Shown in pieces: positions 1 to 8,740 of a stretch of DNA of 64,000 bases. The notes beneath the pieces were generated by a model. That model was not told where the DNA came from, did not search any database, and was given only the letters and a program-made list of their open reading frames with translations. Positions within the stretch are counted from its first letter, which is position 1; each line of letters opens with the position of its first letter. Origin of the DNA: Bedellia somnulentella (lineage: Eukaryota > Arthropoda > Insecta > Lepidoptera > Bedelliidae); contig OY755198.1 of NCBI GenBank assembly GCA_963576735.1, positions 2,914,001 to 2,978,000 on the forward strand, given 5' to 3'. The position numbers and the translations under genes were made by a program.

Positions 1-1547
1 ACTCAGTCCACCTTTGACAGCCTGTACCCCTTCTGAAGTACGTAGGACGATCCAGAACCTACAATTAAAGAAGGCGCCTGGTTTTGACCTTATAACCGCT
101 GAAGTATTAAGAGAACTGCCAAAGAAAGTCATAACTCTCATAACTATTATTTTCAACAGCATATTGAGAACTGGGTATTTTCCGAACATCTGGAAAGTGT
201 CCCAAATAACAATGGTACTCAAGGCAGGAAAACCCCCACATCTTACGTCTTCCTACCGACCAATCAGTCTGCTACCAGTCCTCTCAAAAGTCTTCGAGAA
301 GGTACTCTCTGTGCGGTTAAAAACTTGTATGGCAGATAAGAAACTAATCCCAGAACATCAATTCGGATTCAGAAGCAATCATTCAACAGTGGAACAAGTA
401 CACAGAGTTTGTAAAGAAGTGAGAAATGCACTGGAAAAACAGCTTTATTGCTGTGGCGTATTTCTGGATGTGCAACAGGCGTTTGATAAAGTTTGGCATA
501 ATGGCCTACTATTTAAAATCAAGAAGACCCTACCTCATAATATGTTTCTGCTACTGAAATCATACATTGAACACAGGTCATTTTATGTTAAAATAAACGA
601 TTCTGTTTCCGATATGTATGAAATACAAGCGGGGGTACCACAAGGATCAGTCCTAGGGCCGACATTGTATATTATTTACACGAGTGATGTTCCTGTGTCA
701 GAAACAGTGATGACTGCAACGTTTGCAGATGATACTGCTGTACTAGCTTCAAGTGATAGCCCAGAGCAAGCTTCAGCGACTTTGCAAACACATCTTAACA
801 AGATACATGATTGGATGAAGAGTTGGAAGATCAAGGCTAGTGCCGCTAAATCCAATCATATCACTTTCACCCTAAGAAGGAAAGATTGTCCGGGGGTCAA
901 ATTTGGAAATGAGCACTTACCACACACAGATTCTGTAAAGTACCTAGGTTTTCACCTTGACCGGAGGCAAACCTGGAAAACACACATCCAGAAAAAACGT
1001 GATGAGTTGAACTACCGTTTTAGATCTTTACAATGGCTGCTCGGCCCGCAGTCAAGACTGTCACTTAACAATAAATTGCTTATTTATAAATCCATACTAA
1101 AACCTGTTTGGACATATGGTATACAGTTGTGGGGTACGGCAAAAAACAGCAATGTTGAAATACTGCAAAGATTCCAAAACAACGCACTGAGGACCATAGC
1201 AAGAGCTCCCTGGTTTACAAAAACTGAGGAAATACATACATACTTAGAAATTCCTACCGTGAAAGAGGAAGTCAAGCACCTTACAAAAGCCTACAGAGAC
1301 AGGATTACAAATCATGAAAATGAATTGGCGCGGTCACTAACACAGCCAGAAATGACGCGACGCCTGAAACGAAGCCACATCTGGGATAATATATAATCAA
1401 AGTTAAATAAAATATAATATCAATGAAGGACAGTCTATCAATGGAGAGGCCAGTCCTGAAAGCCACGATACCGTTCAAAAGAACTGCTTATAGTCCAACG
1501 ACTGATCGCATGTTGAAAAGAAACAAAATAACAAAAAAAAAAAAAAA
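1..1547 (+). mobile_element. Jockey-like non-LTR retrotransposon, 3' part
   Basis: The window opens inside the element. A reverse-transcriptase reading frame runs to 1396, followed by about 135 bp of 3' UTR and an uninterrupted run of 15 A at 1533-1547. The A run marks the 3' end, 4-5 bp short of the splice donor of a minus-strand exon ending at 1554. The 5' target duplication lies outside the window. Confidence 0.85.
2..1396 (+). CDS. Reverse transcriptase (Jockey-like ORF2, 5' end outside window)
   Basis: The frame is open from the first bases of the window to a TAA at 1394-1396 with no internal stop. Visible RT landmarks in order: KAPGFD, the block ending SYRPISLLPVLSKVFEK, FLDVQQAFDKVWH, GVPQGSVLGP, and the catalytic FADD box near 721-735. 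The C-terminal region (IYKSILKPVWTYGIQLWG) is typical of Jockey-group LINEs. The upstream endonuclease domain is beyond the window. An intact frame suggests a young copy. The protein would copy its own RNA at a nicked target site; the clade is inferred from motif style only. Confidence 0.9.
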   Translation, partial: LSPPLTACTPSEVRRTIQNLQLKKAPGFDLITAEVLRELPKKVITLITIIFNSILRTGYFPNIWKVSQITMVLKAGKPPHLTSSYRPISLLPVLSKVFEKVLSVRLKTCMADKKLIPEHQFGFRSNHSTVEQVHRVCKEVRNALEKQLYCCGVFLDVQQAFDKVWHNGLLFKIKKTLPHNMFLLLKSYIEHRSFYVKINDSVSDMYEIQAGVPQGSVLGPTLYIIYTSDVPVSETVMTATFADDTAVLASSDSPEQASATLQTHLNKIHDWMKSWKIKASAAKSNHITFTLRRKDCPGVKFGNEHLPHTDSVKYLGFHLDRRQTWKTHIQKKRDELNYRFRSLQWLLGPQSRLSLNNKLLIYKSILKPVWTYGIQLWGTAKNSNVEILQRFQNNALRTIARAPWFTKTEEIHTYLEIPTVKEEVKHLTKAYRDRITNHENELARSLTQPEMTRRLKRSHIWDNI

Positions 1548-1553
1548 TATTAC

Positions 1554-1720
1554 CTTTGGTTGCAATTGTGACGGATTCAGTTTTCTCCTTGTCTTTATAT
1601 TTGATGGAGCATCTTGATGCTTGCTGGTGTCATCTCTTGAATGAGGATTGGAGGGATCTTCTTTATCCTCACGATTTTTGCCAGTAACAAAAACGGTATC
1701 GTCCGAAATGTCTGGTTTAG
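1554..1720 (-). CDS. Exon 3 of uncharacterised secreted-protein gene
   Basis: On the minus strand a good acceptor (TTGTTTCCAACTTTGCAG) precedes an open block of 167 nt, followed by a donor AAG|GTAATA. The first two bases complete the split codon left by exon 2 (phase 1), then 55 codons follow, so the exon ends in phase 0. The encoded stretch is very polar (KPDISDDTVFVTGKN near its start; TRRKLNPSQLQPK at its end). Its SDDTVFVTGKN resembles SSDVFVTYTKN in exon 1. The gene must continue to the left of the window. No known family recognised. Confidence 0.7.
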
Positions 1721-1750
1721 CTGCAAAGTTGGAAACAATATATTATTATG

Positions 1751-2380
1751 TAAATAAACATAAATATAAACGTTCACGCCGTTTATCCCCGAAGGGGATA
1801 GCCGAGGTACCAATACTTCTGAACTGCACGTGACAGCGCCACCTGGTGTCCAAAGTTGGTACCCACGTTTTGCTTAGACAGTGTACTGAAAGATAGGGGG
1901 CGGGCCTATCGCCGTTTTGTACGAATACACTGTCACATGGCCAAGTAAAACTCGGTCATGGGGGTTTGCTCTCGTCATTTTCCCTCATTTTGCCGACATT
2001 TTGCCGTGTAGTGTCGGTCGGGTTAGAATAACACTACCCCTTTCTACCCGTGGGTGATCGTAAGAGGCGACTAAGGGTATAGGGGCTTTTTAAGTGGTTT
2101 TTGGGCGATGCGGTCCTCAGACCGCACCAAACACAACCCGTCACCAAAAACATTTATTATTACCATCTTTTCCCAATCGACTTCCAAAAGTGGCTAAGGA
2201 ATTTCTCATTCCAAAGCTCTGGCTACCCCGTTAAGGGATTTATAGCCGTGAGTATATGTTTGTATGTATTTTCCCTCACCGTTAAAAATCATTATTAATT
2301 AACTACAAATATGACTTTAGCAAAGACAATTGGTGTAGGCGCCGCGCTGGTGTTCTACCCATTGGACTAACATGTCGTAT
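1751..2380 (-). repeat. SINE-B copy, split by a SINE-A insertion
   Basis: Tail (AAACATAAATATAAACG) first, then the CCCCGAAGGGGAT hairpin and body to about 1987. After the SINE-A it resumes at 2279 (CCGTTAAAAATCATTATT) and ends in a degenerate tRNA-like head near 2380. Its tail end lies about 28 bp upstream (minus sense) of the acceptor of the exon at 1554-1720. Confidence 0.85.
1988..2267 (+). repeat. SINE-A (A2), full length, inside SINE-B
   Basis: Flanked by an 11-bp direct repeat ATTTTCCCTCA at 1977-1987 and 2268-2278, a clear target-site duplication. It carries an extra TTTTGCCGACATTTT before the usual 5' end. Confidence 0.9.
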
Positions 2381-2445
2381 ATTATTATTATATACACTCC
2401 ATTATTAAATAATTATAAAATATTTTTATATATTTGCCTTGTAGT

Positions 2446-2839
2446 GCCGTGTAGTGTCGGTTTAGAATAACATTACCCCATTTCTACCCATGGGTGATCG
2501 TAAGAGGCGACTAAGGGTATAGGGGCTTCTTAAGTAATTTTTGGGCGATATGGTTGGAGACCCGTCACCAAAAACATTTTTTTATTACCATCTTTTTCCC
2601 AATTTATTTATTTATTAAAATTCATTAAACAAGTAACTAAGACTCAATGTTGTTAGTAGAAAGGCTTAATGCTAGGGTTAGTTCTTATTTATAATTTATA
2701 TACAATCTATATACAATGTCGCACAGCGTGAGCATGCAGTGCAATCAACTTCCAAAAGTGGCTGAGGAATTTCTCATTCCAAAGCTCTGGCTACCCCGCA
2801 AGCGATTTATAGCCGTTAGTATATGTATGTATGTATGTT
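2446..2839 (+). repeat. SINE-A (A2), interrupted
   Basis: The 5' half is at 2446-2603, the 3' half (TCAACTTCCAAAAGTGGCTG to the TATG tail) at 2743-2839. The 11 bp before it (GCCTTGTAGTG) look like a partial duplication of the 5' end. Confidence 0.85.
2604..2742. mobile_element. 139-bp insertion in SINE-A
   Basis: AT-rich segment starting (TTTA)n that separates the halves of the SINE-A. Short repeat CAAT at both edges. Possibly the 3' end of a LINE; the family is not identified. Confidence 0.45.
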
Positions 2840-2877
2840 GCGTGGAAAGTATAGTACAATATACAGTCACTCAAAAA

Positions 2878-2996
2878 CTCACATGTCTTAATTGTACTTA
2901 GTCATGTGACAGTGTGTTCTTGAAAACCGGAGATACACCAGCCTATCATGTGACCAAAATGTCACGTAATCTTCAGTAGTACCTCTGCCCCCCTTT
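2878..2996 (+). repeat. Degenerate SINE-B fragment
   Basis: Keeps TTGTACTTAGTCATGTGACA, GTCACGTAATCTTCAG and CCTCTGCC in SINE-B order, but the tail hairpin is lost. Confidence 0.55.
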
Positions 2997-3008
2997 TAAG
3001 TTTGTGCT

Positions 3009-3221
3009 TACATACATATACTCACGGCTATAAATGCCAAAAAGGGGTAGCCAGAGCTTCAGACTCCAAAATTCCTCAGCCACTTTTAGTAGTATAAAAT
3101 GAAGTTTCTTAGTGATGGGTCTCCAACCGTATCACTTAAAATCCCCAATATCATTAGTCGCCTCATAAGAAAACCCAGGGGCAGTAATGCGGTAGTGCTT
3201 CTCAAGCCGACATTACACAGA
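3009..3221 (-). repeat. SINE-A, diverged
   Basis: Complete from the CATA tail to GCCGACATTACACAG, with a GTATCACTTAAAATC deletion in the B-box neighbourhood. Confidence 0.8.
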
Positions 3222-3373
3222 CATAATTGAGCAAAATATACTGGCTCTTCGTGCCTCATGAGTTTGTTACACACGTCCTCCGCGAATGCCTTTACTGACA
3301 ATATCATCAACATTACTTTACTCCCAACCACATTTAAAAAATATTCATCTTATGTACACTACCCGTACCATAA
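3222..3373 (-). other. Open segment of unknown origin in intron 2 of the minus-strand gene
   Basis: On the minus strand TTGATGATATTGTCAG resembles an acceptor and is followed by an open stretch reading KAFAEDVCNKLMRHEEPVYF. The entry phase would fit exon 2, but no convincing donor remains because a SINE-A abuts it. It may be a lost exon, transposon coding sequence or chance. Confidence 0.2.
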
Positions 3374-3632
3374 TAGAAGAAAGAAAGAAAGAAGGAAGAA
3401 AATACGTTTATTCGCCGTTGTAGGCACAAGAAAAACAATTATTTTACAAATACAACACACAAAAAAACACATATAAAATACAACAAAAAATACACATGTA
3501 CAACACTGAAAAGCGACAGTATAAGATATAGAGTATCAGTACTTCTTGCGCCAATGCAACAGCGAATCGGTACTGTCTCAGCATTTTCTGTGAGCCTTCG
3601 ACACACAGTACTGATTTTCAGCCAGCACCATT
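3374..3632 (-). repeat. Family D element with (GAAA)n border
   Basis: Starts with (GAAA)n, then TACGTTTATTCGCCGTTGTA, and ends near CTGATTTTCAGCCAGCACC. Read on the minus strand this is a 3' end with AATAAA and a (TTTC)n tail. Matches copies at 6342 and 24081. Confidence 0.6.
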
Positions 3633-3740
3633 ATAGAGTGACATCTGAGTCATCTCAAGAATCAAACAAAACCATTGCCCACCCCCTATGACATTTACCA
3701 TGATGTTATAAAGCTTATGTTTCTTTTGATTTTATAATCC

Positions 3741-3840
3741 GCGTCGTCACACATTCATCGGACTCACTCGCACACTAGCGGCGTCTCTTTCATATCCTAC
3801 ATCGTACTATCAAAGAATTTCTTAAGTTAAGTATAAATAC
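3741..3840 (+). repeat. LTR fragment (same family as 23805 and 43766)
   Basis: ACTCACTCGCACACTAGCGG and the following CGTACTATC...AAGTATAAATAC match the two better LTR copies. The rest of the LTR seems to resume near 4330, after SINE insertions. Confidence 0.45.
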
Positions 3841-3852
3841 TTTAATTTTACA

Positions 3853-3910
3853 AGCAAAGAGGCTGAGGTATTTGTTATTTTTAAGCTCTGGCTACCCCGT
3901 ATGTATGTGT
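3853..3910 (+). repeat. SINE-A 3'-end fragment
   Basis: GAGGCTGAGGTATTTG...GCTCTGGCTACCCCG then a TATG tail. Lacks the GCCGTGAG box. Confidence 0.6.
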
Positions 3911-3960
3911 AAGTACAAATACCAATTATAAGTTAGTAACCGAGACCAATTATAAGTAGA

Positions 3961-4329
3961 CCGTGTAATAGCTTAGAATAGCACTACCCCATTTCTACCC
4001 GTGGGTGATCGTAAGAGGCGACTAACGCCCGATTTCTGAATTGAGTATTCTAGCTGAGAACAACTTAAGTATCGTTCTGTCGCATTGAAATCTTAACAAC
4101 TGAATGAGACAAAACGATACTGAAGTCGTTCTCAGCTAGAATACTCAATTCAGAAATCAGGCGTAAGGGTATAGGGGCTTTTTAAGTGACCCGTCACCAA
4201 AAACATTTATTATTACCAAATTTACCCCAATCAACTTCCAAAAGTGGCTGAGGAATTTCTCGTTCCAAAGCTCTGGCTACCCCGTTAAGGGATTTATAGC
4301 CGTGAGTATATGTATGTATGTATGTATGT
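3961..4329 (+). repeat. SINE-A (A2) carrying a MITE-C insertion
   Basis: Starts CCGTGTAATAGCTTAG, interrupted at CGACTAA by the MITE, resumes TAAGGGTATAGGGGC and ends in (TATG)n. A further internal deletion removes the B-box-like region. Confidence 0.85.
4026..4163. mobile_element. MITE-C copy 1 (138 bp, TAA target duplication)
   Basis: Arms starting CGCCCGATTTCTGAATTGAG and ending in the inverted version cover nearly the whole element, so it can fold on itself. The host SINE-A reads CGAC-TAA-GGGTA when unoccupied, and TAA occurs on both sides (4023-4025, 4164-4166). That fixes the element ends and the 3-bp duplication. Confidence 0.9.
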
Positions 4330-4393
4330 AAGTTAGTACACTGCGGGATGTAGTGTTCGGTATATCTTAGCTGCATAGTTAGTACGACCGACC
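4330..4393 (+). repeat. LTR fragment, 3' part
   Basis: AAGTTAGTACACTGCGGGATG and CGGTATATCTTAGCTG align with AAGTTGGTACACAGCAGGGTG...CAGTATATCTTTGCTG of the LTR at 23805. Confidence 0.45.
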
Positions 4394-4563
4394 TTTTAAC
4401 TAGATATCGCTTGGCATGAAACACTCATCTCTTTGGCACTTAGTATCGAATACTGTCTTCTCATTCTAACCGTTATCGTAACGATTAAATAGCGCTCGGC
4501 CTAGGCCTTTCCTTAAATTGTTTGCTTAAGCGATTTTGGAGCATATTTAGCACAAACACACAA

Positions 4564-4785
4564 GGAGGAAAAACATCTTGAGGAAACCAATATGGCTAAG
4601 TCGTACTTAGTAATGTGAGATTGCATTCGTGAAAAACGGCGATAGGTCTGCCCCCTATCATATAAGTGCACTGTGTAAGCAAAACGTGGGTACTCTGAAC
4701 ACCAGTTGACAATTTCACGTGATGTTCATTAGTTTTACTACCTCTGCCAAGCCCTTTGGGGGTATACGGCGAAGACGTTTGAGTT
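4564..4785 (+). repeat. SINE-B, 5'-truncated
   Basis: Starts in the body (AACATCTTGAGGAAACC) and ends CCCTTTGGGGGTATACGGCG without a clear tail. A SINE-A follows directly. Confidence 0.8.
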
Positions 4786-5035
4786 GCTGTGTAGTGTCGG
4801 CTTAGAATAGCACTACCCCATTTCTTCCGGTGGGTGTACGTAAGAGGCGACTAACGGTATTTGGGCTTTTAAAGGATTTTTGGGCAATGCGGTTGGAGAC
4901 CTATCAACAACAACCTTTATTTTACCAACTTTTCCCCACTCAACTGTCCGAAAGTGGCTGAGGAATTTCTAATTCCTTAGCTCTGGCTACCCCTTCTAGG
5001 GATTTATAACCGTGAGTATATGTATGTATGTATGT
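4786..5035 (+). repeat. SINE-A (A1), full length
   Basis: GCTGTGTAGTGTCGG to (TATG)n; the B-box-like GCGGTTGGAGACC is intact. Confidence 0.9.
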
Positions 5036-5110
5036 TAATATAAGTTATGTAAAATATTACCTACTCCCATTTCATTATATCTTGTACATCTACCTATTGT
5101 TTTTATTAAC

Positions 5111-5178
5111 GTTAGTCGCCTCTTACATACACCCACCGGAAGAAATGGGGTAGTGCTATTCAAAGCCGACACTACACA
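5111..5178 (-). repeat. SINE-A 5'-half fragment
   Basis: GTTAGTCGCCTCTTACATAC to GCCGACACTACACAAC; the tail half is missing. Confidence 0.8.
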
Positions 5179-5225
5179 ACAGATACAGTACAATAAAGAG
5201 TTATCCATTCTATTCTATAACTTAC

Positions 5226-5468
5226 TTTTACTATTAAACCTTGTACCACTCATCTTGGAGTCATCCTCATTCTGATCACGATCAATACTTCTCATCACAC
5301 CTCTGAGAGTATCATCATGGGTTTCTTCGAGAATATCACTGATAACTACCTTTTCGCTATTATAACTTGTGTGGTCGTTGTTTGGGATGAACATAACATC
5401 TGCCTCTGTTGCAAAATGTACGTCGTTGGCTTGAGTGGTCGTTGTTGGTCCTGATTCTCGGTTTTTCT
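5226..5468 (-). CDS. Exon 2 of uncharacterised secreted-protein gene
   Basis: Minus-strand acceptor CGTACATTTCCAG|AG and a perfect donor AAAA|GTAAGT bound 243 nt (2 + 80 codons + 1). The AG completes the codon begun by the last G of exon 1, and the final A continues into exon 3, so both junctions are phase 1. The product is acidic and polar, with no cysteine; it contains EADVMFIPNNDHTSYNSE and ILEETHDD. Symmetric phase-1 borders are what exon duplication would leave. An RTE-1 tail lies about 18 nt before the acceptor. Confidence 0.75.
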
Positions 5469-5485
5469 CTGGAAATGTACGAAAA

Positions 5486-5764
5486 ATACATACATACATA
5501 TTCTCACGCCGTTAGTTCCCATTGGGGTAGGCAGAGACTATCGATCGCCACTTTGTACGATCCTGGCAAACCTCTCTAGCTTCATTCACATCCATCAATC
5601 TTTTCATACATGCTCTTTTATTCTTCGTAATTCGGACACCTTCCTTTTTGAGCACATTTTCTATTTGATCTAAATGTGTCCTCCGAGGTCGTCCTCTACT
5701 AACATTACCTTCCACATTAGCTCTATAGATCTCTTTCACCACTTTACTGTCATCCATCCTCTCT
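5486..5764 (-). mobile_element. RTE-1 3' fragment
   Basis: Encodes the LINE C-terminus from about MDDSKVVKEIYRANVEGN to VSAYPNGN, then the CATA-type tail. The frame is open over 81 codons. Heavily 5'-truncated. A possible short flanking repeat CGAAA is seen. Confidence 0.85.
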
Positions 5765-5789
5765 GCTGCGAAATTTGCACAAATAGGAT

Positions 5790-6316
5790 ATAACGCGATA
5801 GCTCAGTGGGTAGAACACCGCTTAGAATGGAGAAGATAAGGGTTCAAATCCCGGGCCGGTTCTATAACAATTTGTCTTTTCTGAAGACAAATGGTGGTTA
5901 TAGTAAACCCACATGGCTGAGTTTCACTTATTCATGTGACAGTGCATTCGTACCAAACGTCGTCTAAGATTGTTATTTGTTTTACACACTTACTTACTTA
6001 TACTCACGCCCAATATTCCCATTGGGGTAGGCAGAGACTATCGATCGCCACTTAGTACGATCTTGACAAACCTCTCTTGCTTCCCTTACATTCATTATTC
6101 TTCTCATACATGTTCTTTTATTCTTCTCACTTCGGACCCCTGCCTTAATAAATGAATAAAAAAATGAACGGCGATAGGTCTGCCCCCTATCACGTGAGTA
6201 AACTGTCCAGGCAAAACGTGGGTACTCTGAACACCAGATTGCGTTGTCACGTGATGTTCAGAAGTACTAGTACATCTGCCAAACCCTTCGGGGATATACG
6301 GTGGGAACTTTTGAGT
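5790..6316 (+). repeat. SINE-B with a distinct tRNA-like head, interrupted
   Basis: The head has A-box GATAGCTCAGTGGGTAG and B-box GGTTCAAATCC. The body breaks near 5967 and resumes at 6166 (ACGGCGATAGGTCTGCC), ending CCCTTCGGGGATATACGG. An RTE-2 fragment fills the gap. Confidence 0.85.
5984..6145 (-). mobile_element. RTE-2 3' fragment with (TAAG)n tail
   Basis: Antisense tail TTACTTACTTA, then ACTCACGCCCAATATTCCCA and the RTE C-terminal coding region. Differs from RTE-1 by tail unit and by GGGAATAATGGGCG in place of GGGAACTAACGGCG. Confidence 0.75.
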
Positions 6317-6341
6317 TTTAAATCTTGAGAATTATTACAAT

Positions 6342-6492
6342 AGAAAGAAAGAAAAAACATTTATTTAGTAAACAATAAAAATACAACAAAATAAAAGTAA
6401 TGCAAGCTAGATTTTCATGCTACCAAAGAGGTCCTGCCTCAGCATATTGTACGACATGGAACCATATTGTACGCTGGTTTTCAGGCAACACC
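6342..6492 (-). repeat. Family D element
   Basis: (GAAA)n, CATTTATTTAGTAAACAAT, and an end CTGGTTTTCAGGCAACACC that parallels the copy at 3374. Confidence 0.5.
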
Positions 6493-6519
6493 TTAATAAC
6501 TTAAAAATTAAGACCATTA

Positions 6520-6657
6520 CGCCCGATTTCTGAATTGAGTATTCAAGCTGAGAATGACTTAAGTATCGTTTTGTCTCATCCAGTTGTTAAGATTTCAATG
6601 CGAAAGAACGATACTTAAGTTGTTCTCAGCTGGAATACTCAATTCAGAAACCGGGCA
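6520..6657. mobile_element. MITE-C copy 2 (138 bp)
   Basis: Same length as copies 1 and 4. The centre is in the opposite orientation (CCAGTTGTTAAGATTTCAAT). Flanks are TTA and TAA. Lies in intron 1 of the minus-strand gene. Confidence 0.85.
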
Positions 6658-6689
6658 TAAGTCTAATGTTAGTAACAGTACATATTTAC

Positions 6690-6855
6690 CTAATTCCTTA
6701 GCTTTTGTAACATTACCGACATTCTTATGACCCACAACTGGGTTATATTCGTCACCCGTATTTTTTGTGTATGTCACAAACACGTCAGAACTATTTTGTG
6801 GCACATGACACTTGCATGCCACAAATAAAGGCACAAATAACACAAATAGAAGCAT
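6690..6855 (-). CDS. Exon 1 of uncharacterised secreted-protein gene (signal peptide)
   Basis: Minus strand: AAA ATG opens 55 codons plus one base, then donor TTAG|GTAAAT. The start reads MLLFVLFVPLFVACKC, a typical signal peptide with likely cleavage around VACKC, so the product is probably secreted. After it comes a polar segment with SSDVFVTYTKN and GDEYNPVVGHKN. The split codon continues with the first two bases of exon 2 at 5468. Intron 1 (about 1.2 kb) holds an RTE-1, a SINE-B, an RTE-2, a family D element and a MITE. No family recognised. The start is chosen for the hydrophobic leader and the A at -3. Confidence 0.7.
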
Positions 6856-6993
6856 TTTAATGATTTGATTTTGAGCTGAATGTGTGGTTAGCTAATTTTG
6901 GGATCCATTGTGAAGAGTCTTGCTGAAAATATTTGTGCAGTAAATTAATTTATTGTATCTTGGTTTAGTTAATAAAATAGTTTATTTTGAGGA
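6856..6993 (-). promoter_or_regulatory. 5' flank of the secreted-protein gene
   Basis: Upstream of the ATG is a short upstream ATG frame (ATGGATCCCAAAATTAGCTAA) after CAAATATTTTCAG, which could be the acceptor of a 5' UTR exon. No convincing TATA or initiator is seen. Confidence 0.2.
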
Positions 6994-7110
6994 AATATAA
7001 TAATAATAATAATCCCTGACCCCGACCAACTGTGCTTTTGTCGGGGAGTACCGCCTCTCCCATTTAAAATTTATATTTTCATTTTCGGCCATGGGAGAGG
7101 CGAGAAACAA
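6994..7110 (-). repeat. LINE 3' end with (TTA)n tail
   Basis: Minus strand: GGGAGAGGCGGTACTCCCCG...GTTGGTCGGGGTCAGGGA then (TTA)n. The pattern is known from lepidopteran LINE 3' ends; the family is not assigned. Confidence 0.45.
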
Positions 7111-7302
7111 AAATGTTTTCCGAAAAAATAATAATAAATTTTTTTTTTGTCTCTTAAAATACAACAATACAAGAAAATAAAGTAACAAAAAAAAACAACA
7201 ATGATATCAAACAACAGACAAAAAGGTGCAAAGCTCGTTCTATCCACAACAAGCAGATAGTTTTGCTTTTGAGCTCTGACCTATATGTGCATAAAAGATT
7301 TC

Positions 7303-7366
7303 AAAAAGGTATCCAGGGCTTTAGAATTTGAATATTTTACGCCATTTGTGGAAGTTTGGCGGCAAA
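7303..7366 (-). repeat. Very degenerate SINE-A 3' part
   Basis: GGTATCCAGGGCTTTAGAAT and CCATTTGTGGAAGTTTGG echo the SINE-A 3' half. The rest of 7111-7439 is AT-rich with nothing recognisable. Confidence 0.4.
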
Positions 7367-7439
7367 AATATTGTAAAATAAAATAAAGAATTAATGAGGA
7401 CTAAACAACATTGCCGTATTATCATTTAAAATACCCCTA

Positions 7440-7576
7440 AACTCGATTCTGAATTGAGTATTCCAGCTGAGAACGACTTATGTTTCGTTCTGTCGCATTG
7501 AAATCTTACCAACGGATTGAGACAAAACGATACTTAAGTGGTTCTCAGCTTGAATACTCAATTCAGAAATCGGGCA
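7440..7576. mobile_element. MITE-C copy 3
   Basis: The left end has decayed (ACTCGATTCTGAATTGAG); the right end is intact (TCAGAAATCGGGC). Target duplication not clear. Confidence 0.8.
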
Positions 7577-7710
7577 TATGTTGCCCGGCAGCCGCGGGAA
7601 GAAATGTTTAGTCACGACATTTCTCATCAATAAAAGAGTATCCATAAAAGTTACTTTTTCATTGTTATTTTATAAATTTATTTTTAATACGAGATGCAAT
7701 CTATCTATTT

Positions 7711-7959
7711 GCTCTGTAGTGTCGGCTTAGAATAGCACTACCCCTTTTCTTCCGGTGGGTGTACGTAAAAGGTGACTAACGGTATTGGGGCTTTTTAAGG
7801 GATTTTTGGGCGATGCGGTTGGAGACCCATCACCAACAACCTTTATTTTACCATCTTTTCCCCACGCAACTTCCAAAAGTGGCTGAGGAATTTCTAATTC
7901 GTTAGCTCTGGCTACCACTTCTAGGTATTTAAAGCCGTGACTATATGTATGTATGTATG
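7711..7959 (+). repeat. SINE-A (A1), full length
   Basis: Ends in TATG repeats that run directly into an inverted SINE-A. Confidence 0.9.
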
Positions 7960-8114
7960 AGTGGGGAAAAGATAGTAAAATAAAGGTTTTTGGTGATGGG
8001 TATCCAACCGCATCGCCCAAAAATCCAATAAAAAGCCGCAATACCCTTGGTCGCTTCTTACGACACCCGTGGGTAGAAAGGGGTAGCGACATTCTAAGCC
8101 GGCACTACACGGCA
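7960..8114 (-). repeat. SINE-A, tail half missing
   Basis: Begins at AGTGGGGAAAAGATAG, without hairpin or tail, and runs to GCCGGCACTACACGGC. Tail-to-tail with the previous copy. Confidence 0.85.
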
Positions 8115-8290
8115 AATTTTTATTAATGTGAAGGTTCAATTGTTACGGAACCAATTTCAGATGATTCGGAGTAGTTGTAATGAAATAAAGAGTGTATTTA
8201 GTAAACAATCTATTCATGATAACGTTTATTATGTAGTTACATACCTAAGTATACAAAGATGAAGTGGCTAGAAAATTTCCACAGTATTAT

Positions 8291-8740
8291 TTTGCTCTGT
8301 CGGCTTAAAATTTCCCTACCCATTTTTTTTCCGCGGGTGGCGTAAGATTGCTTAGGGTAGCCTTGGGTAGGGGATGATTTTGCCTACTCAACTTCTAATA
8401 CATTCATACATACATACACATACTCACGGCTAAATATCCCTTAACGGGGTAGCCAGAGCTTTGGAATGAGAAATTTCTTAGCCACTTTTGGAAGTTGAGT
8501 GGGAAAAAGATGGTAAGAATAAATGTTTTTGGTGACGGGTCTCCAACCGCATCGCCCAAAAATCACTTAAAAAGCCCTTATACCCTTAGTTGCTTCTTAC
8601 GATCACCCACGTGTAAAAACGGGGTAGTGCTATTCTAAGCCGACACTACACAGCTTCTAATAGTAGCTGAAAATTTCTGTTCTGAAGATCTACCTACCCA
8701 TTTATGGGATTTATTATTAATCATGAGCAAATATATGTAT
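8291..8740 (+). repeat. Degenerate SINE-A interrupted by another SINE-A
   Basis: The left part ends ACTTCTAATA at 8400, the right part continues CTTCTAATAGTAGCTG at 8654. Only short blocks of similarity remain. Confidence 0.55.
8401..8653 (-). repeat. SINE-A (A2) with 9-bp target duplication
   Basis: CTTCTAATA occurs at 8392-8400 and 8654-8662, flanking the CATA tail and the 5' end. Confidence 0.9.

Noticed and set aside
7727..8139. Open frames of 72-121 codons across SINE-A pairs
   Set aside because: They are translations of SINE-A; similar GYKSLEGVARA-like peptides recur at many SINE-A copies.
8150..8260. Open frame after CCAATTTCAG
   Set aside because: No usable donor and AT-rich codons; probably chance.
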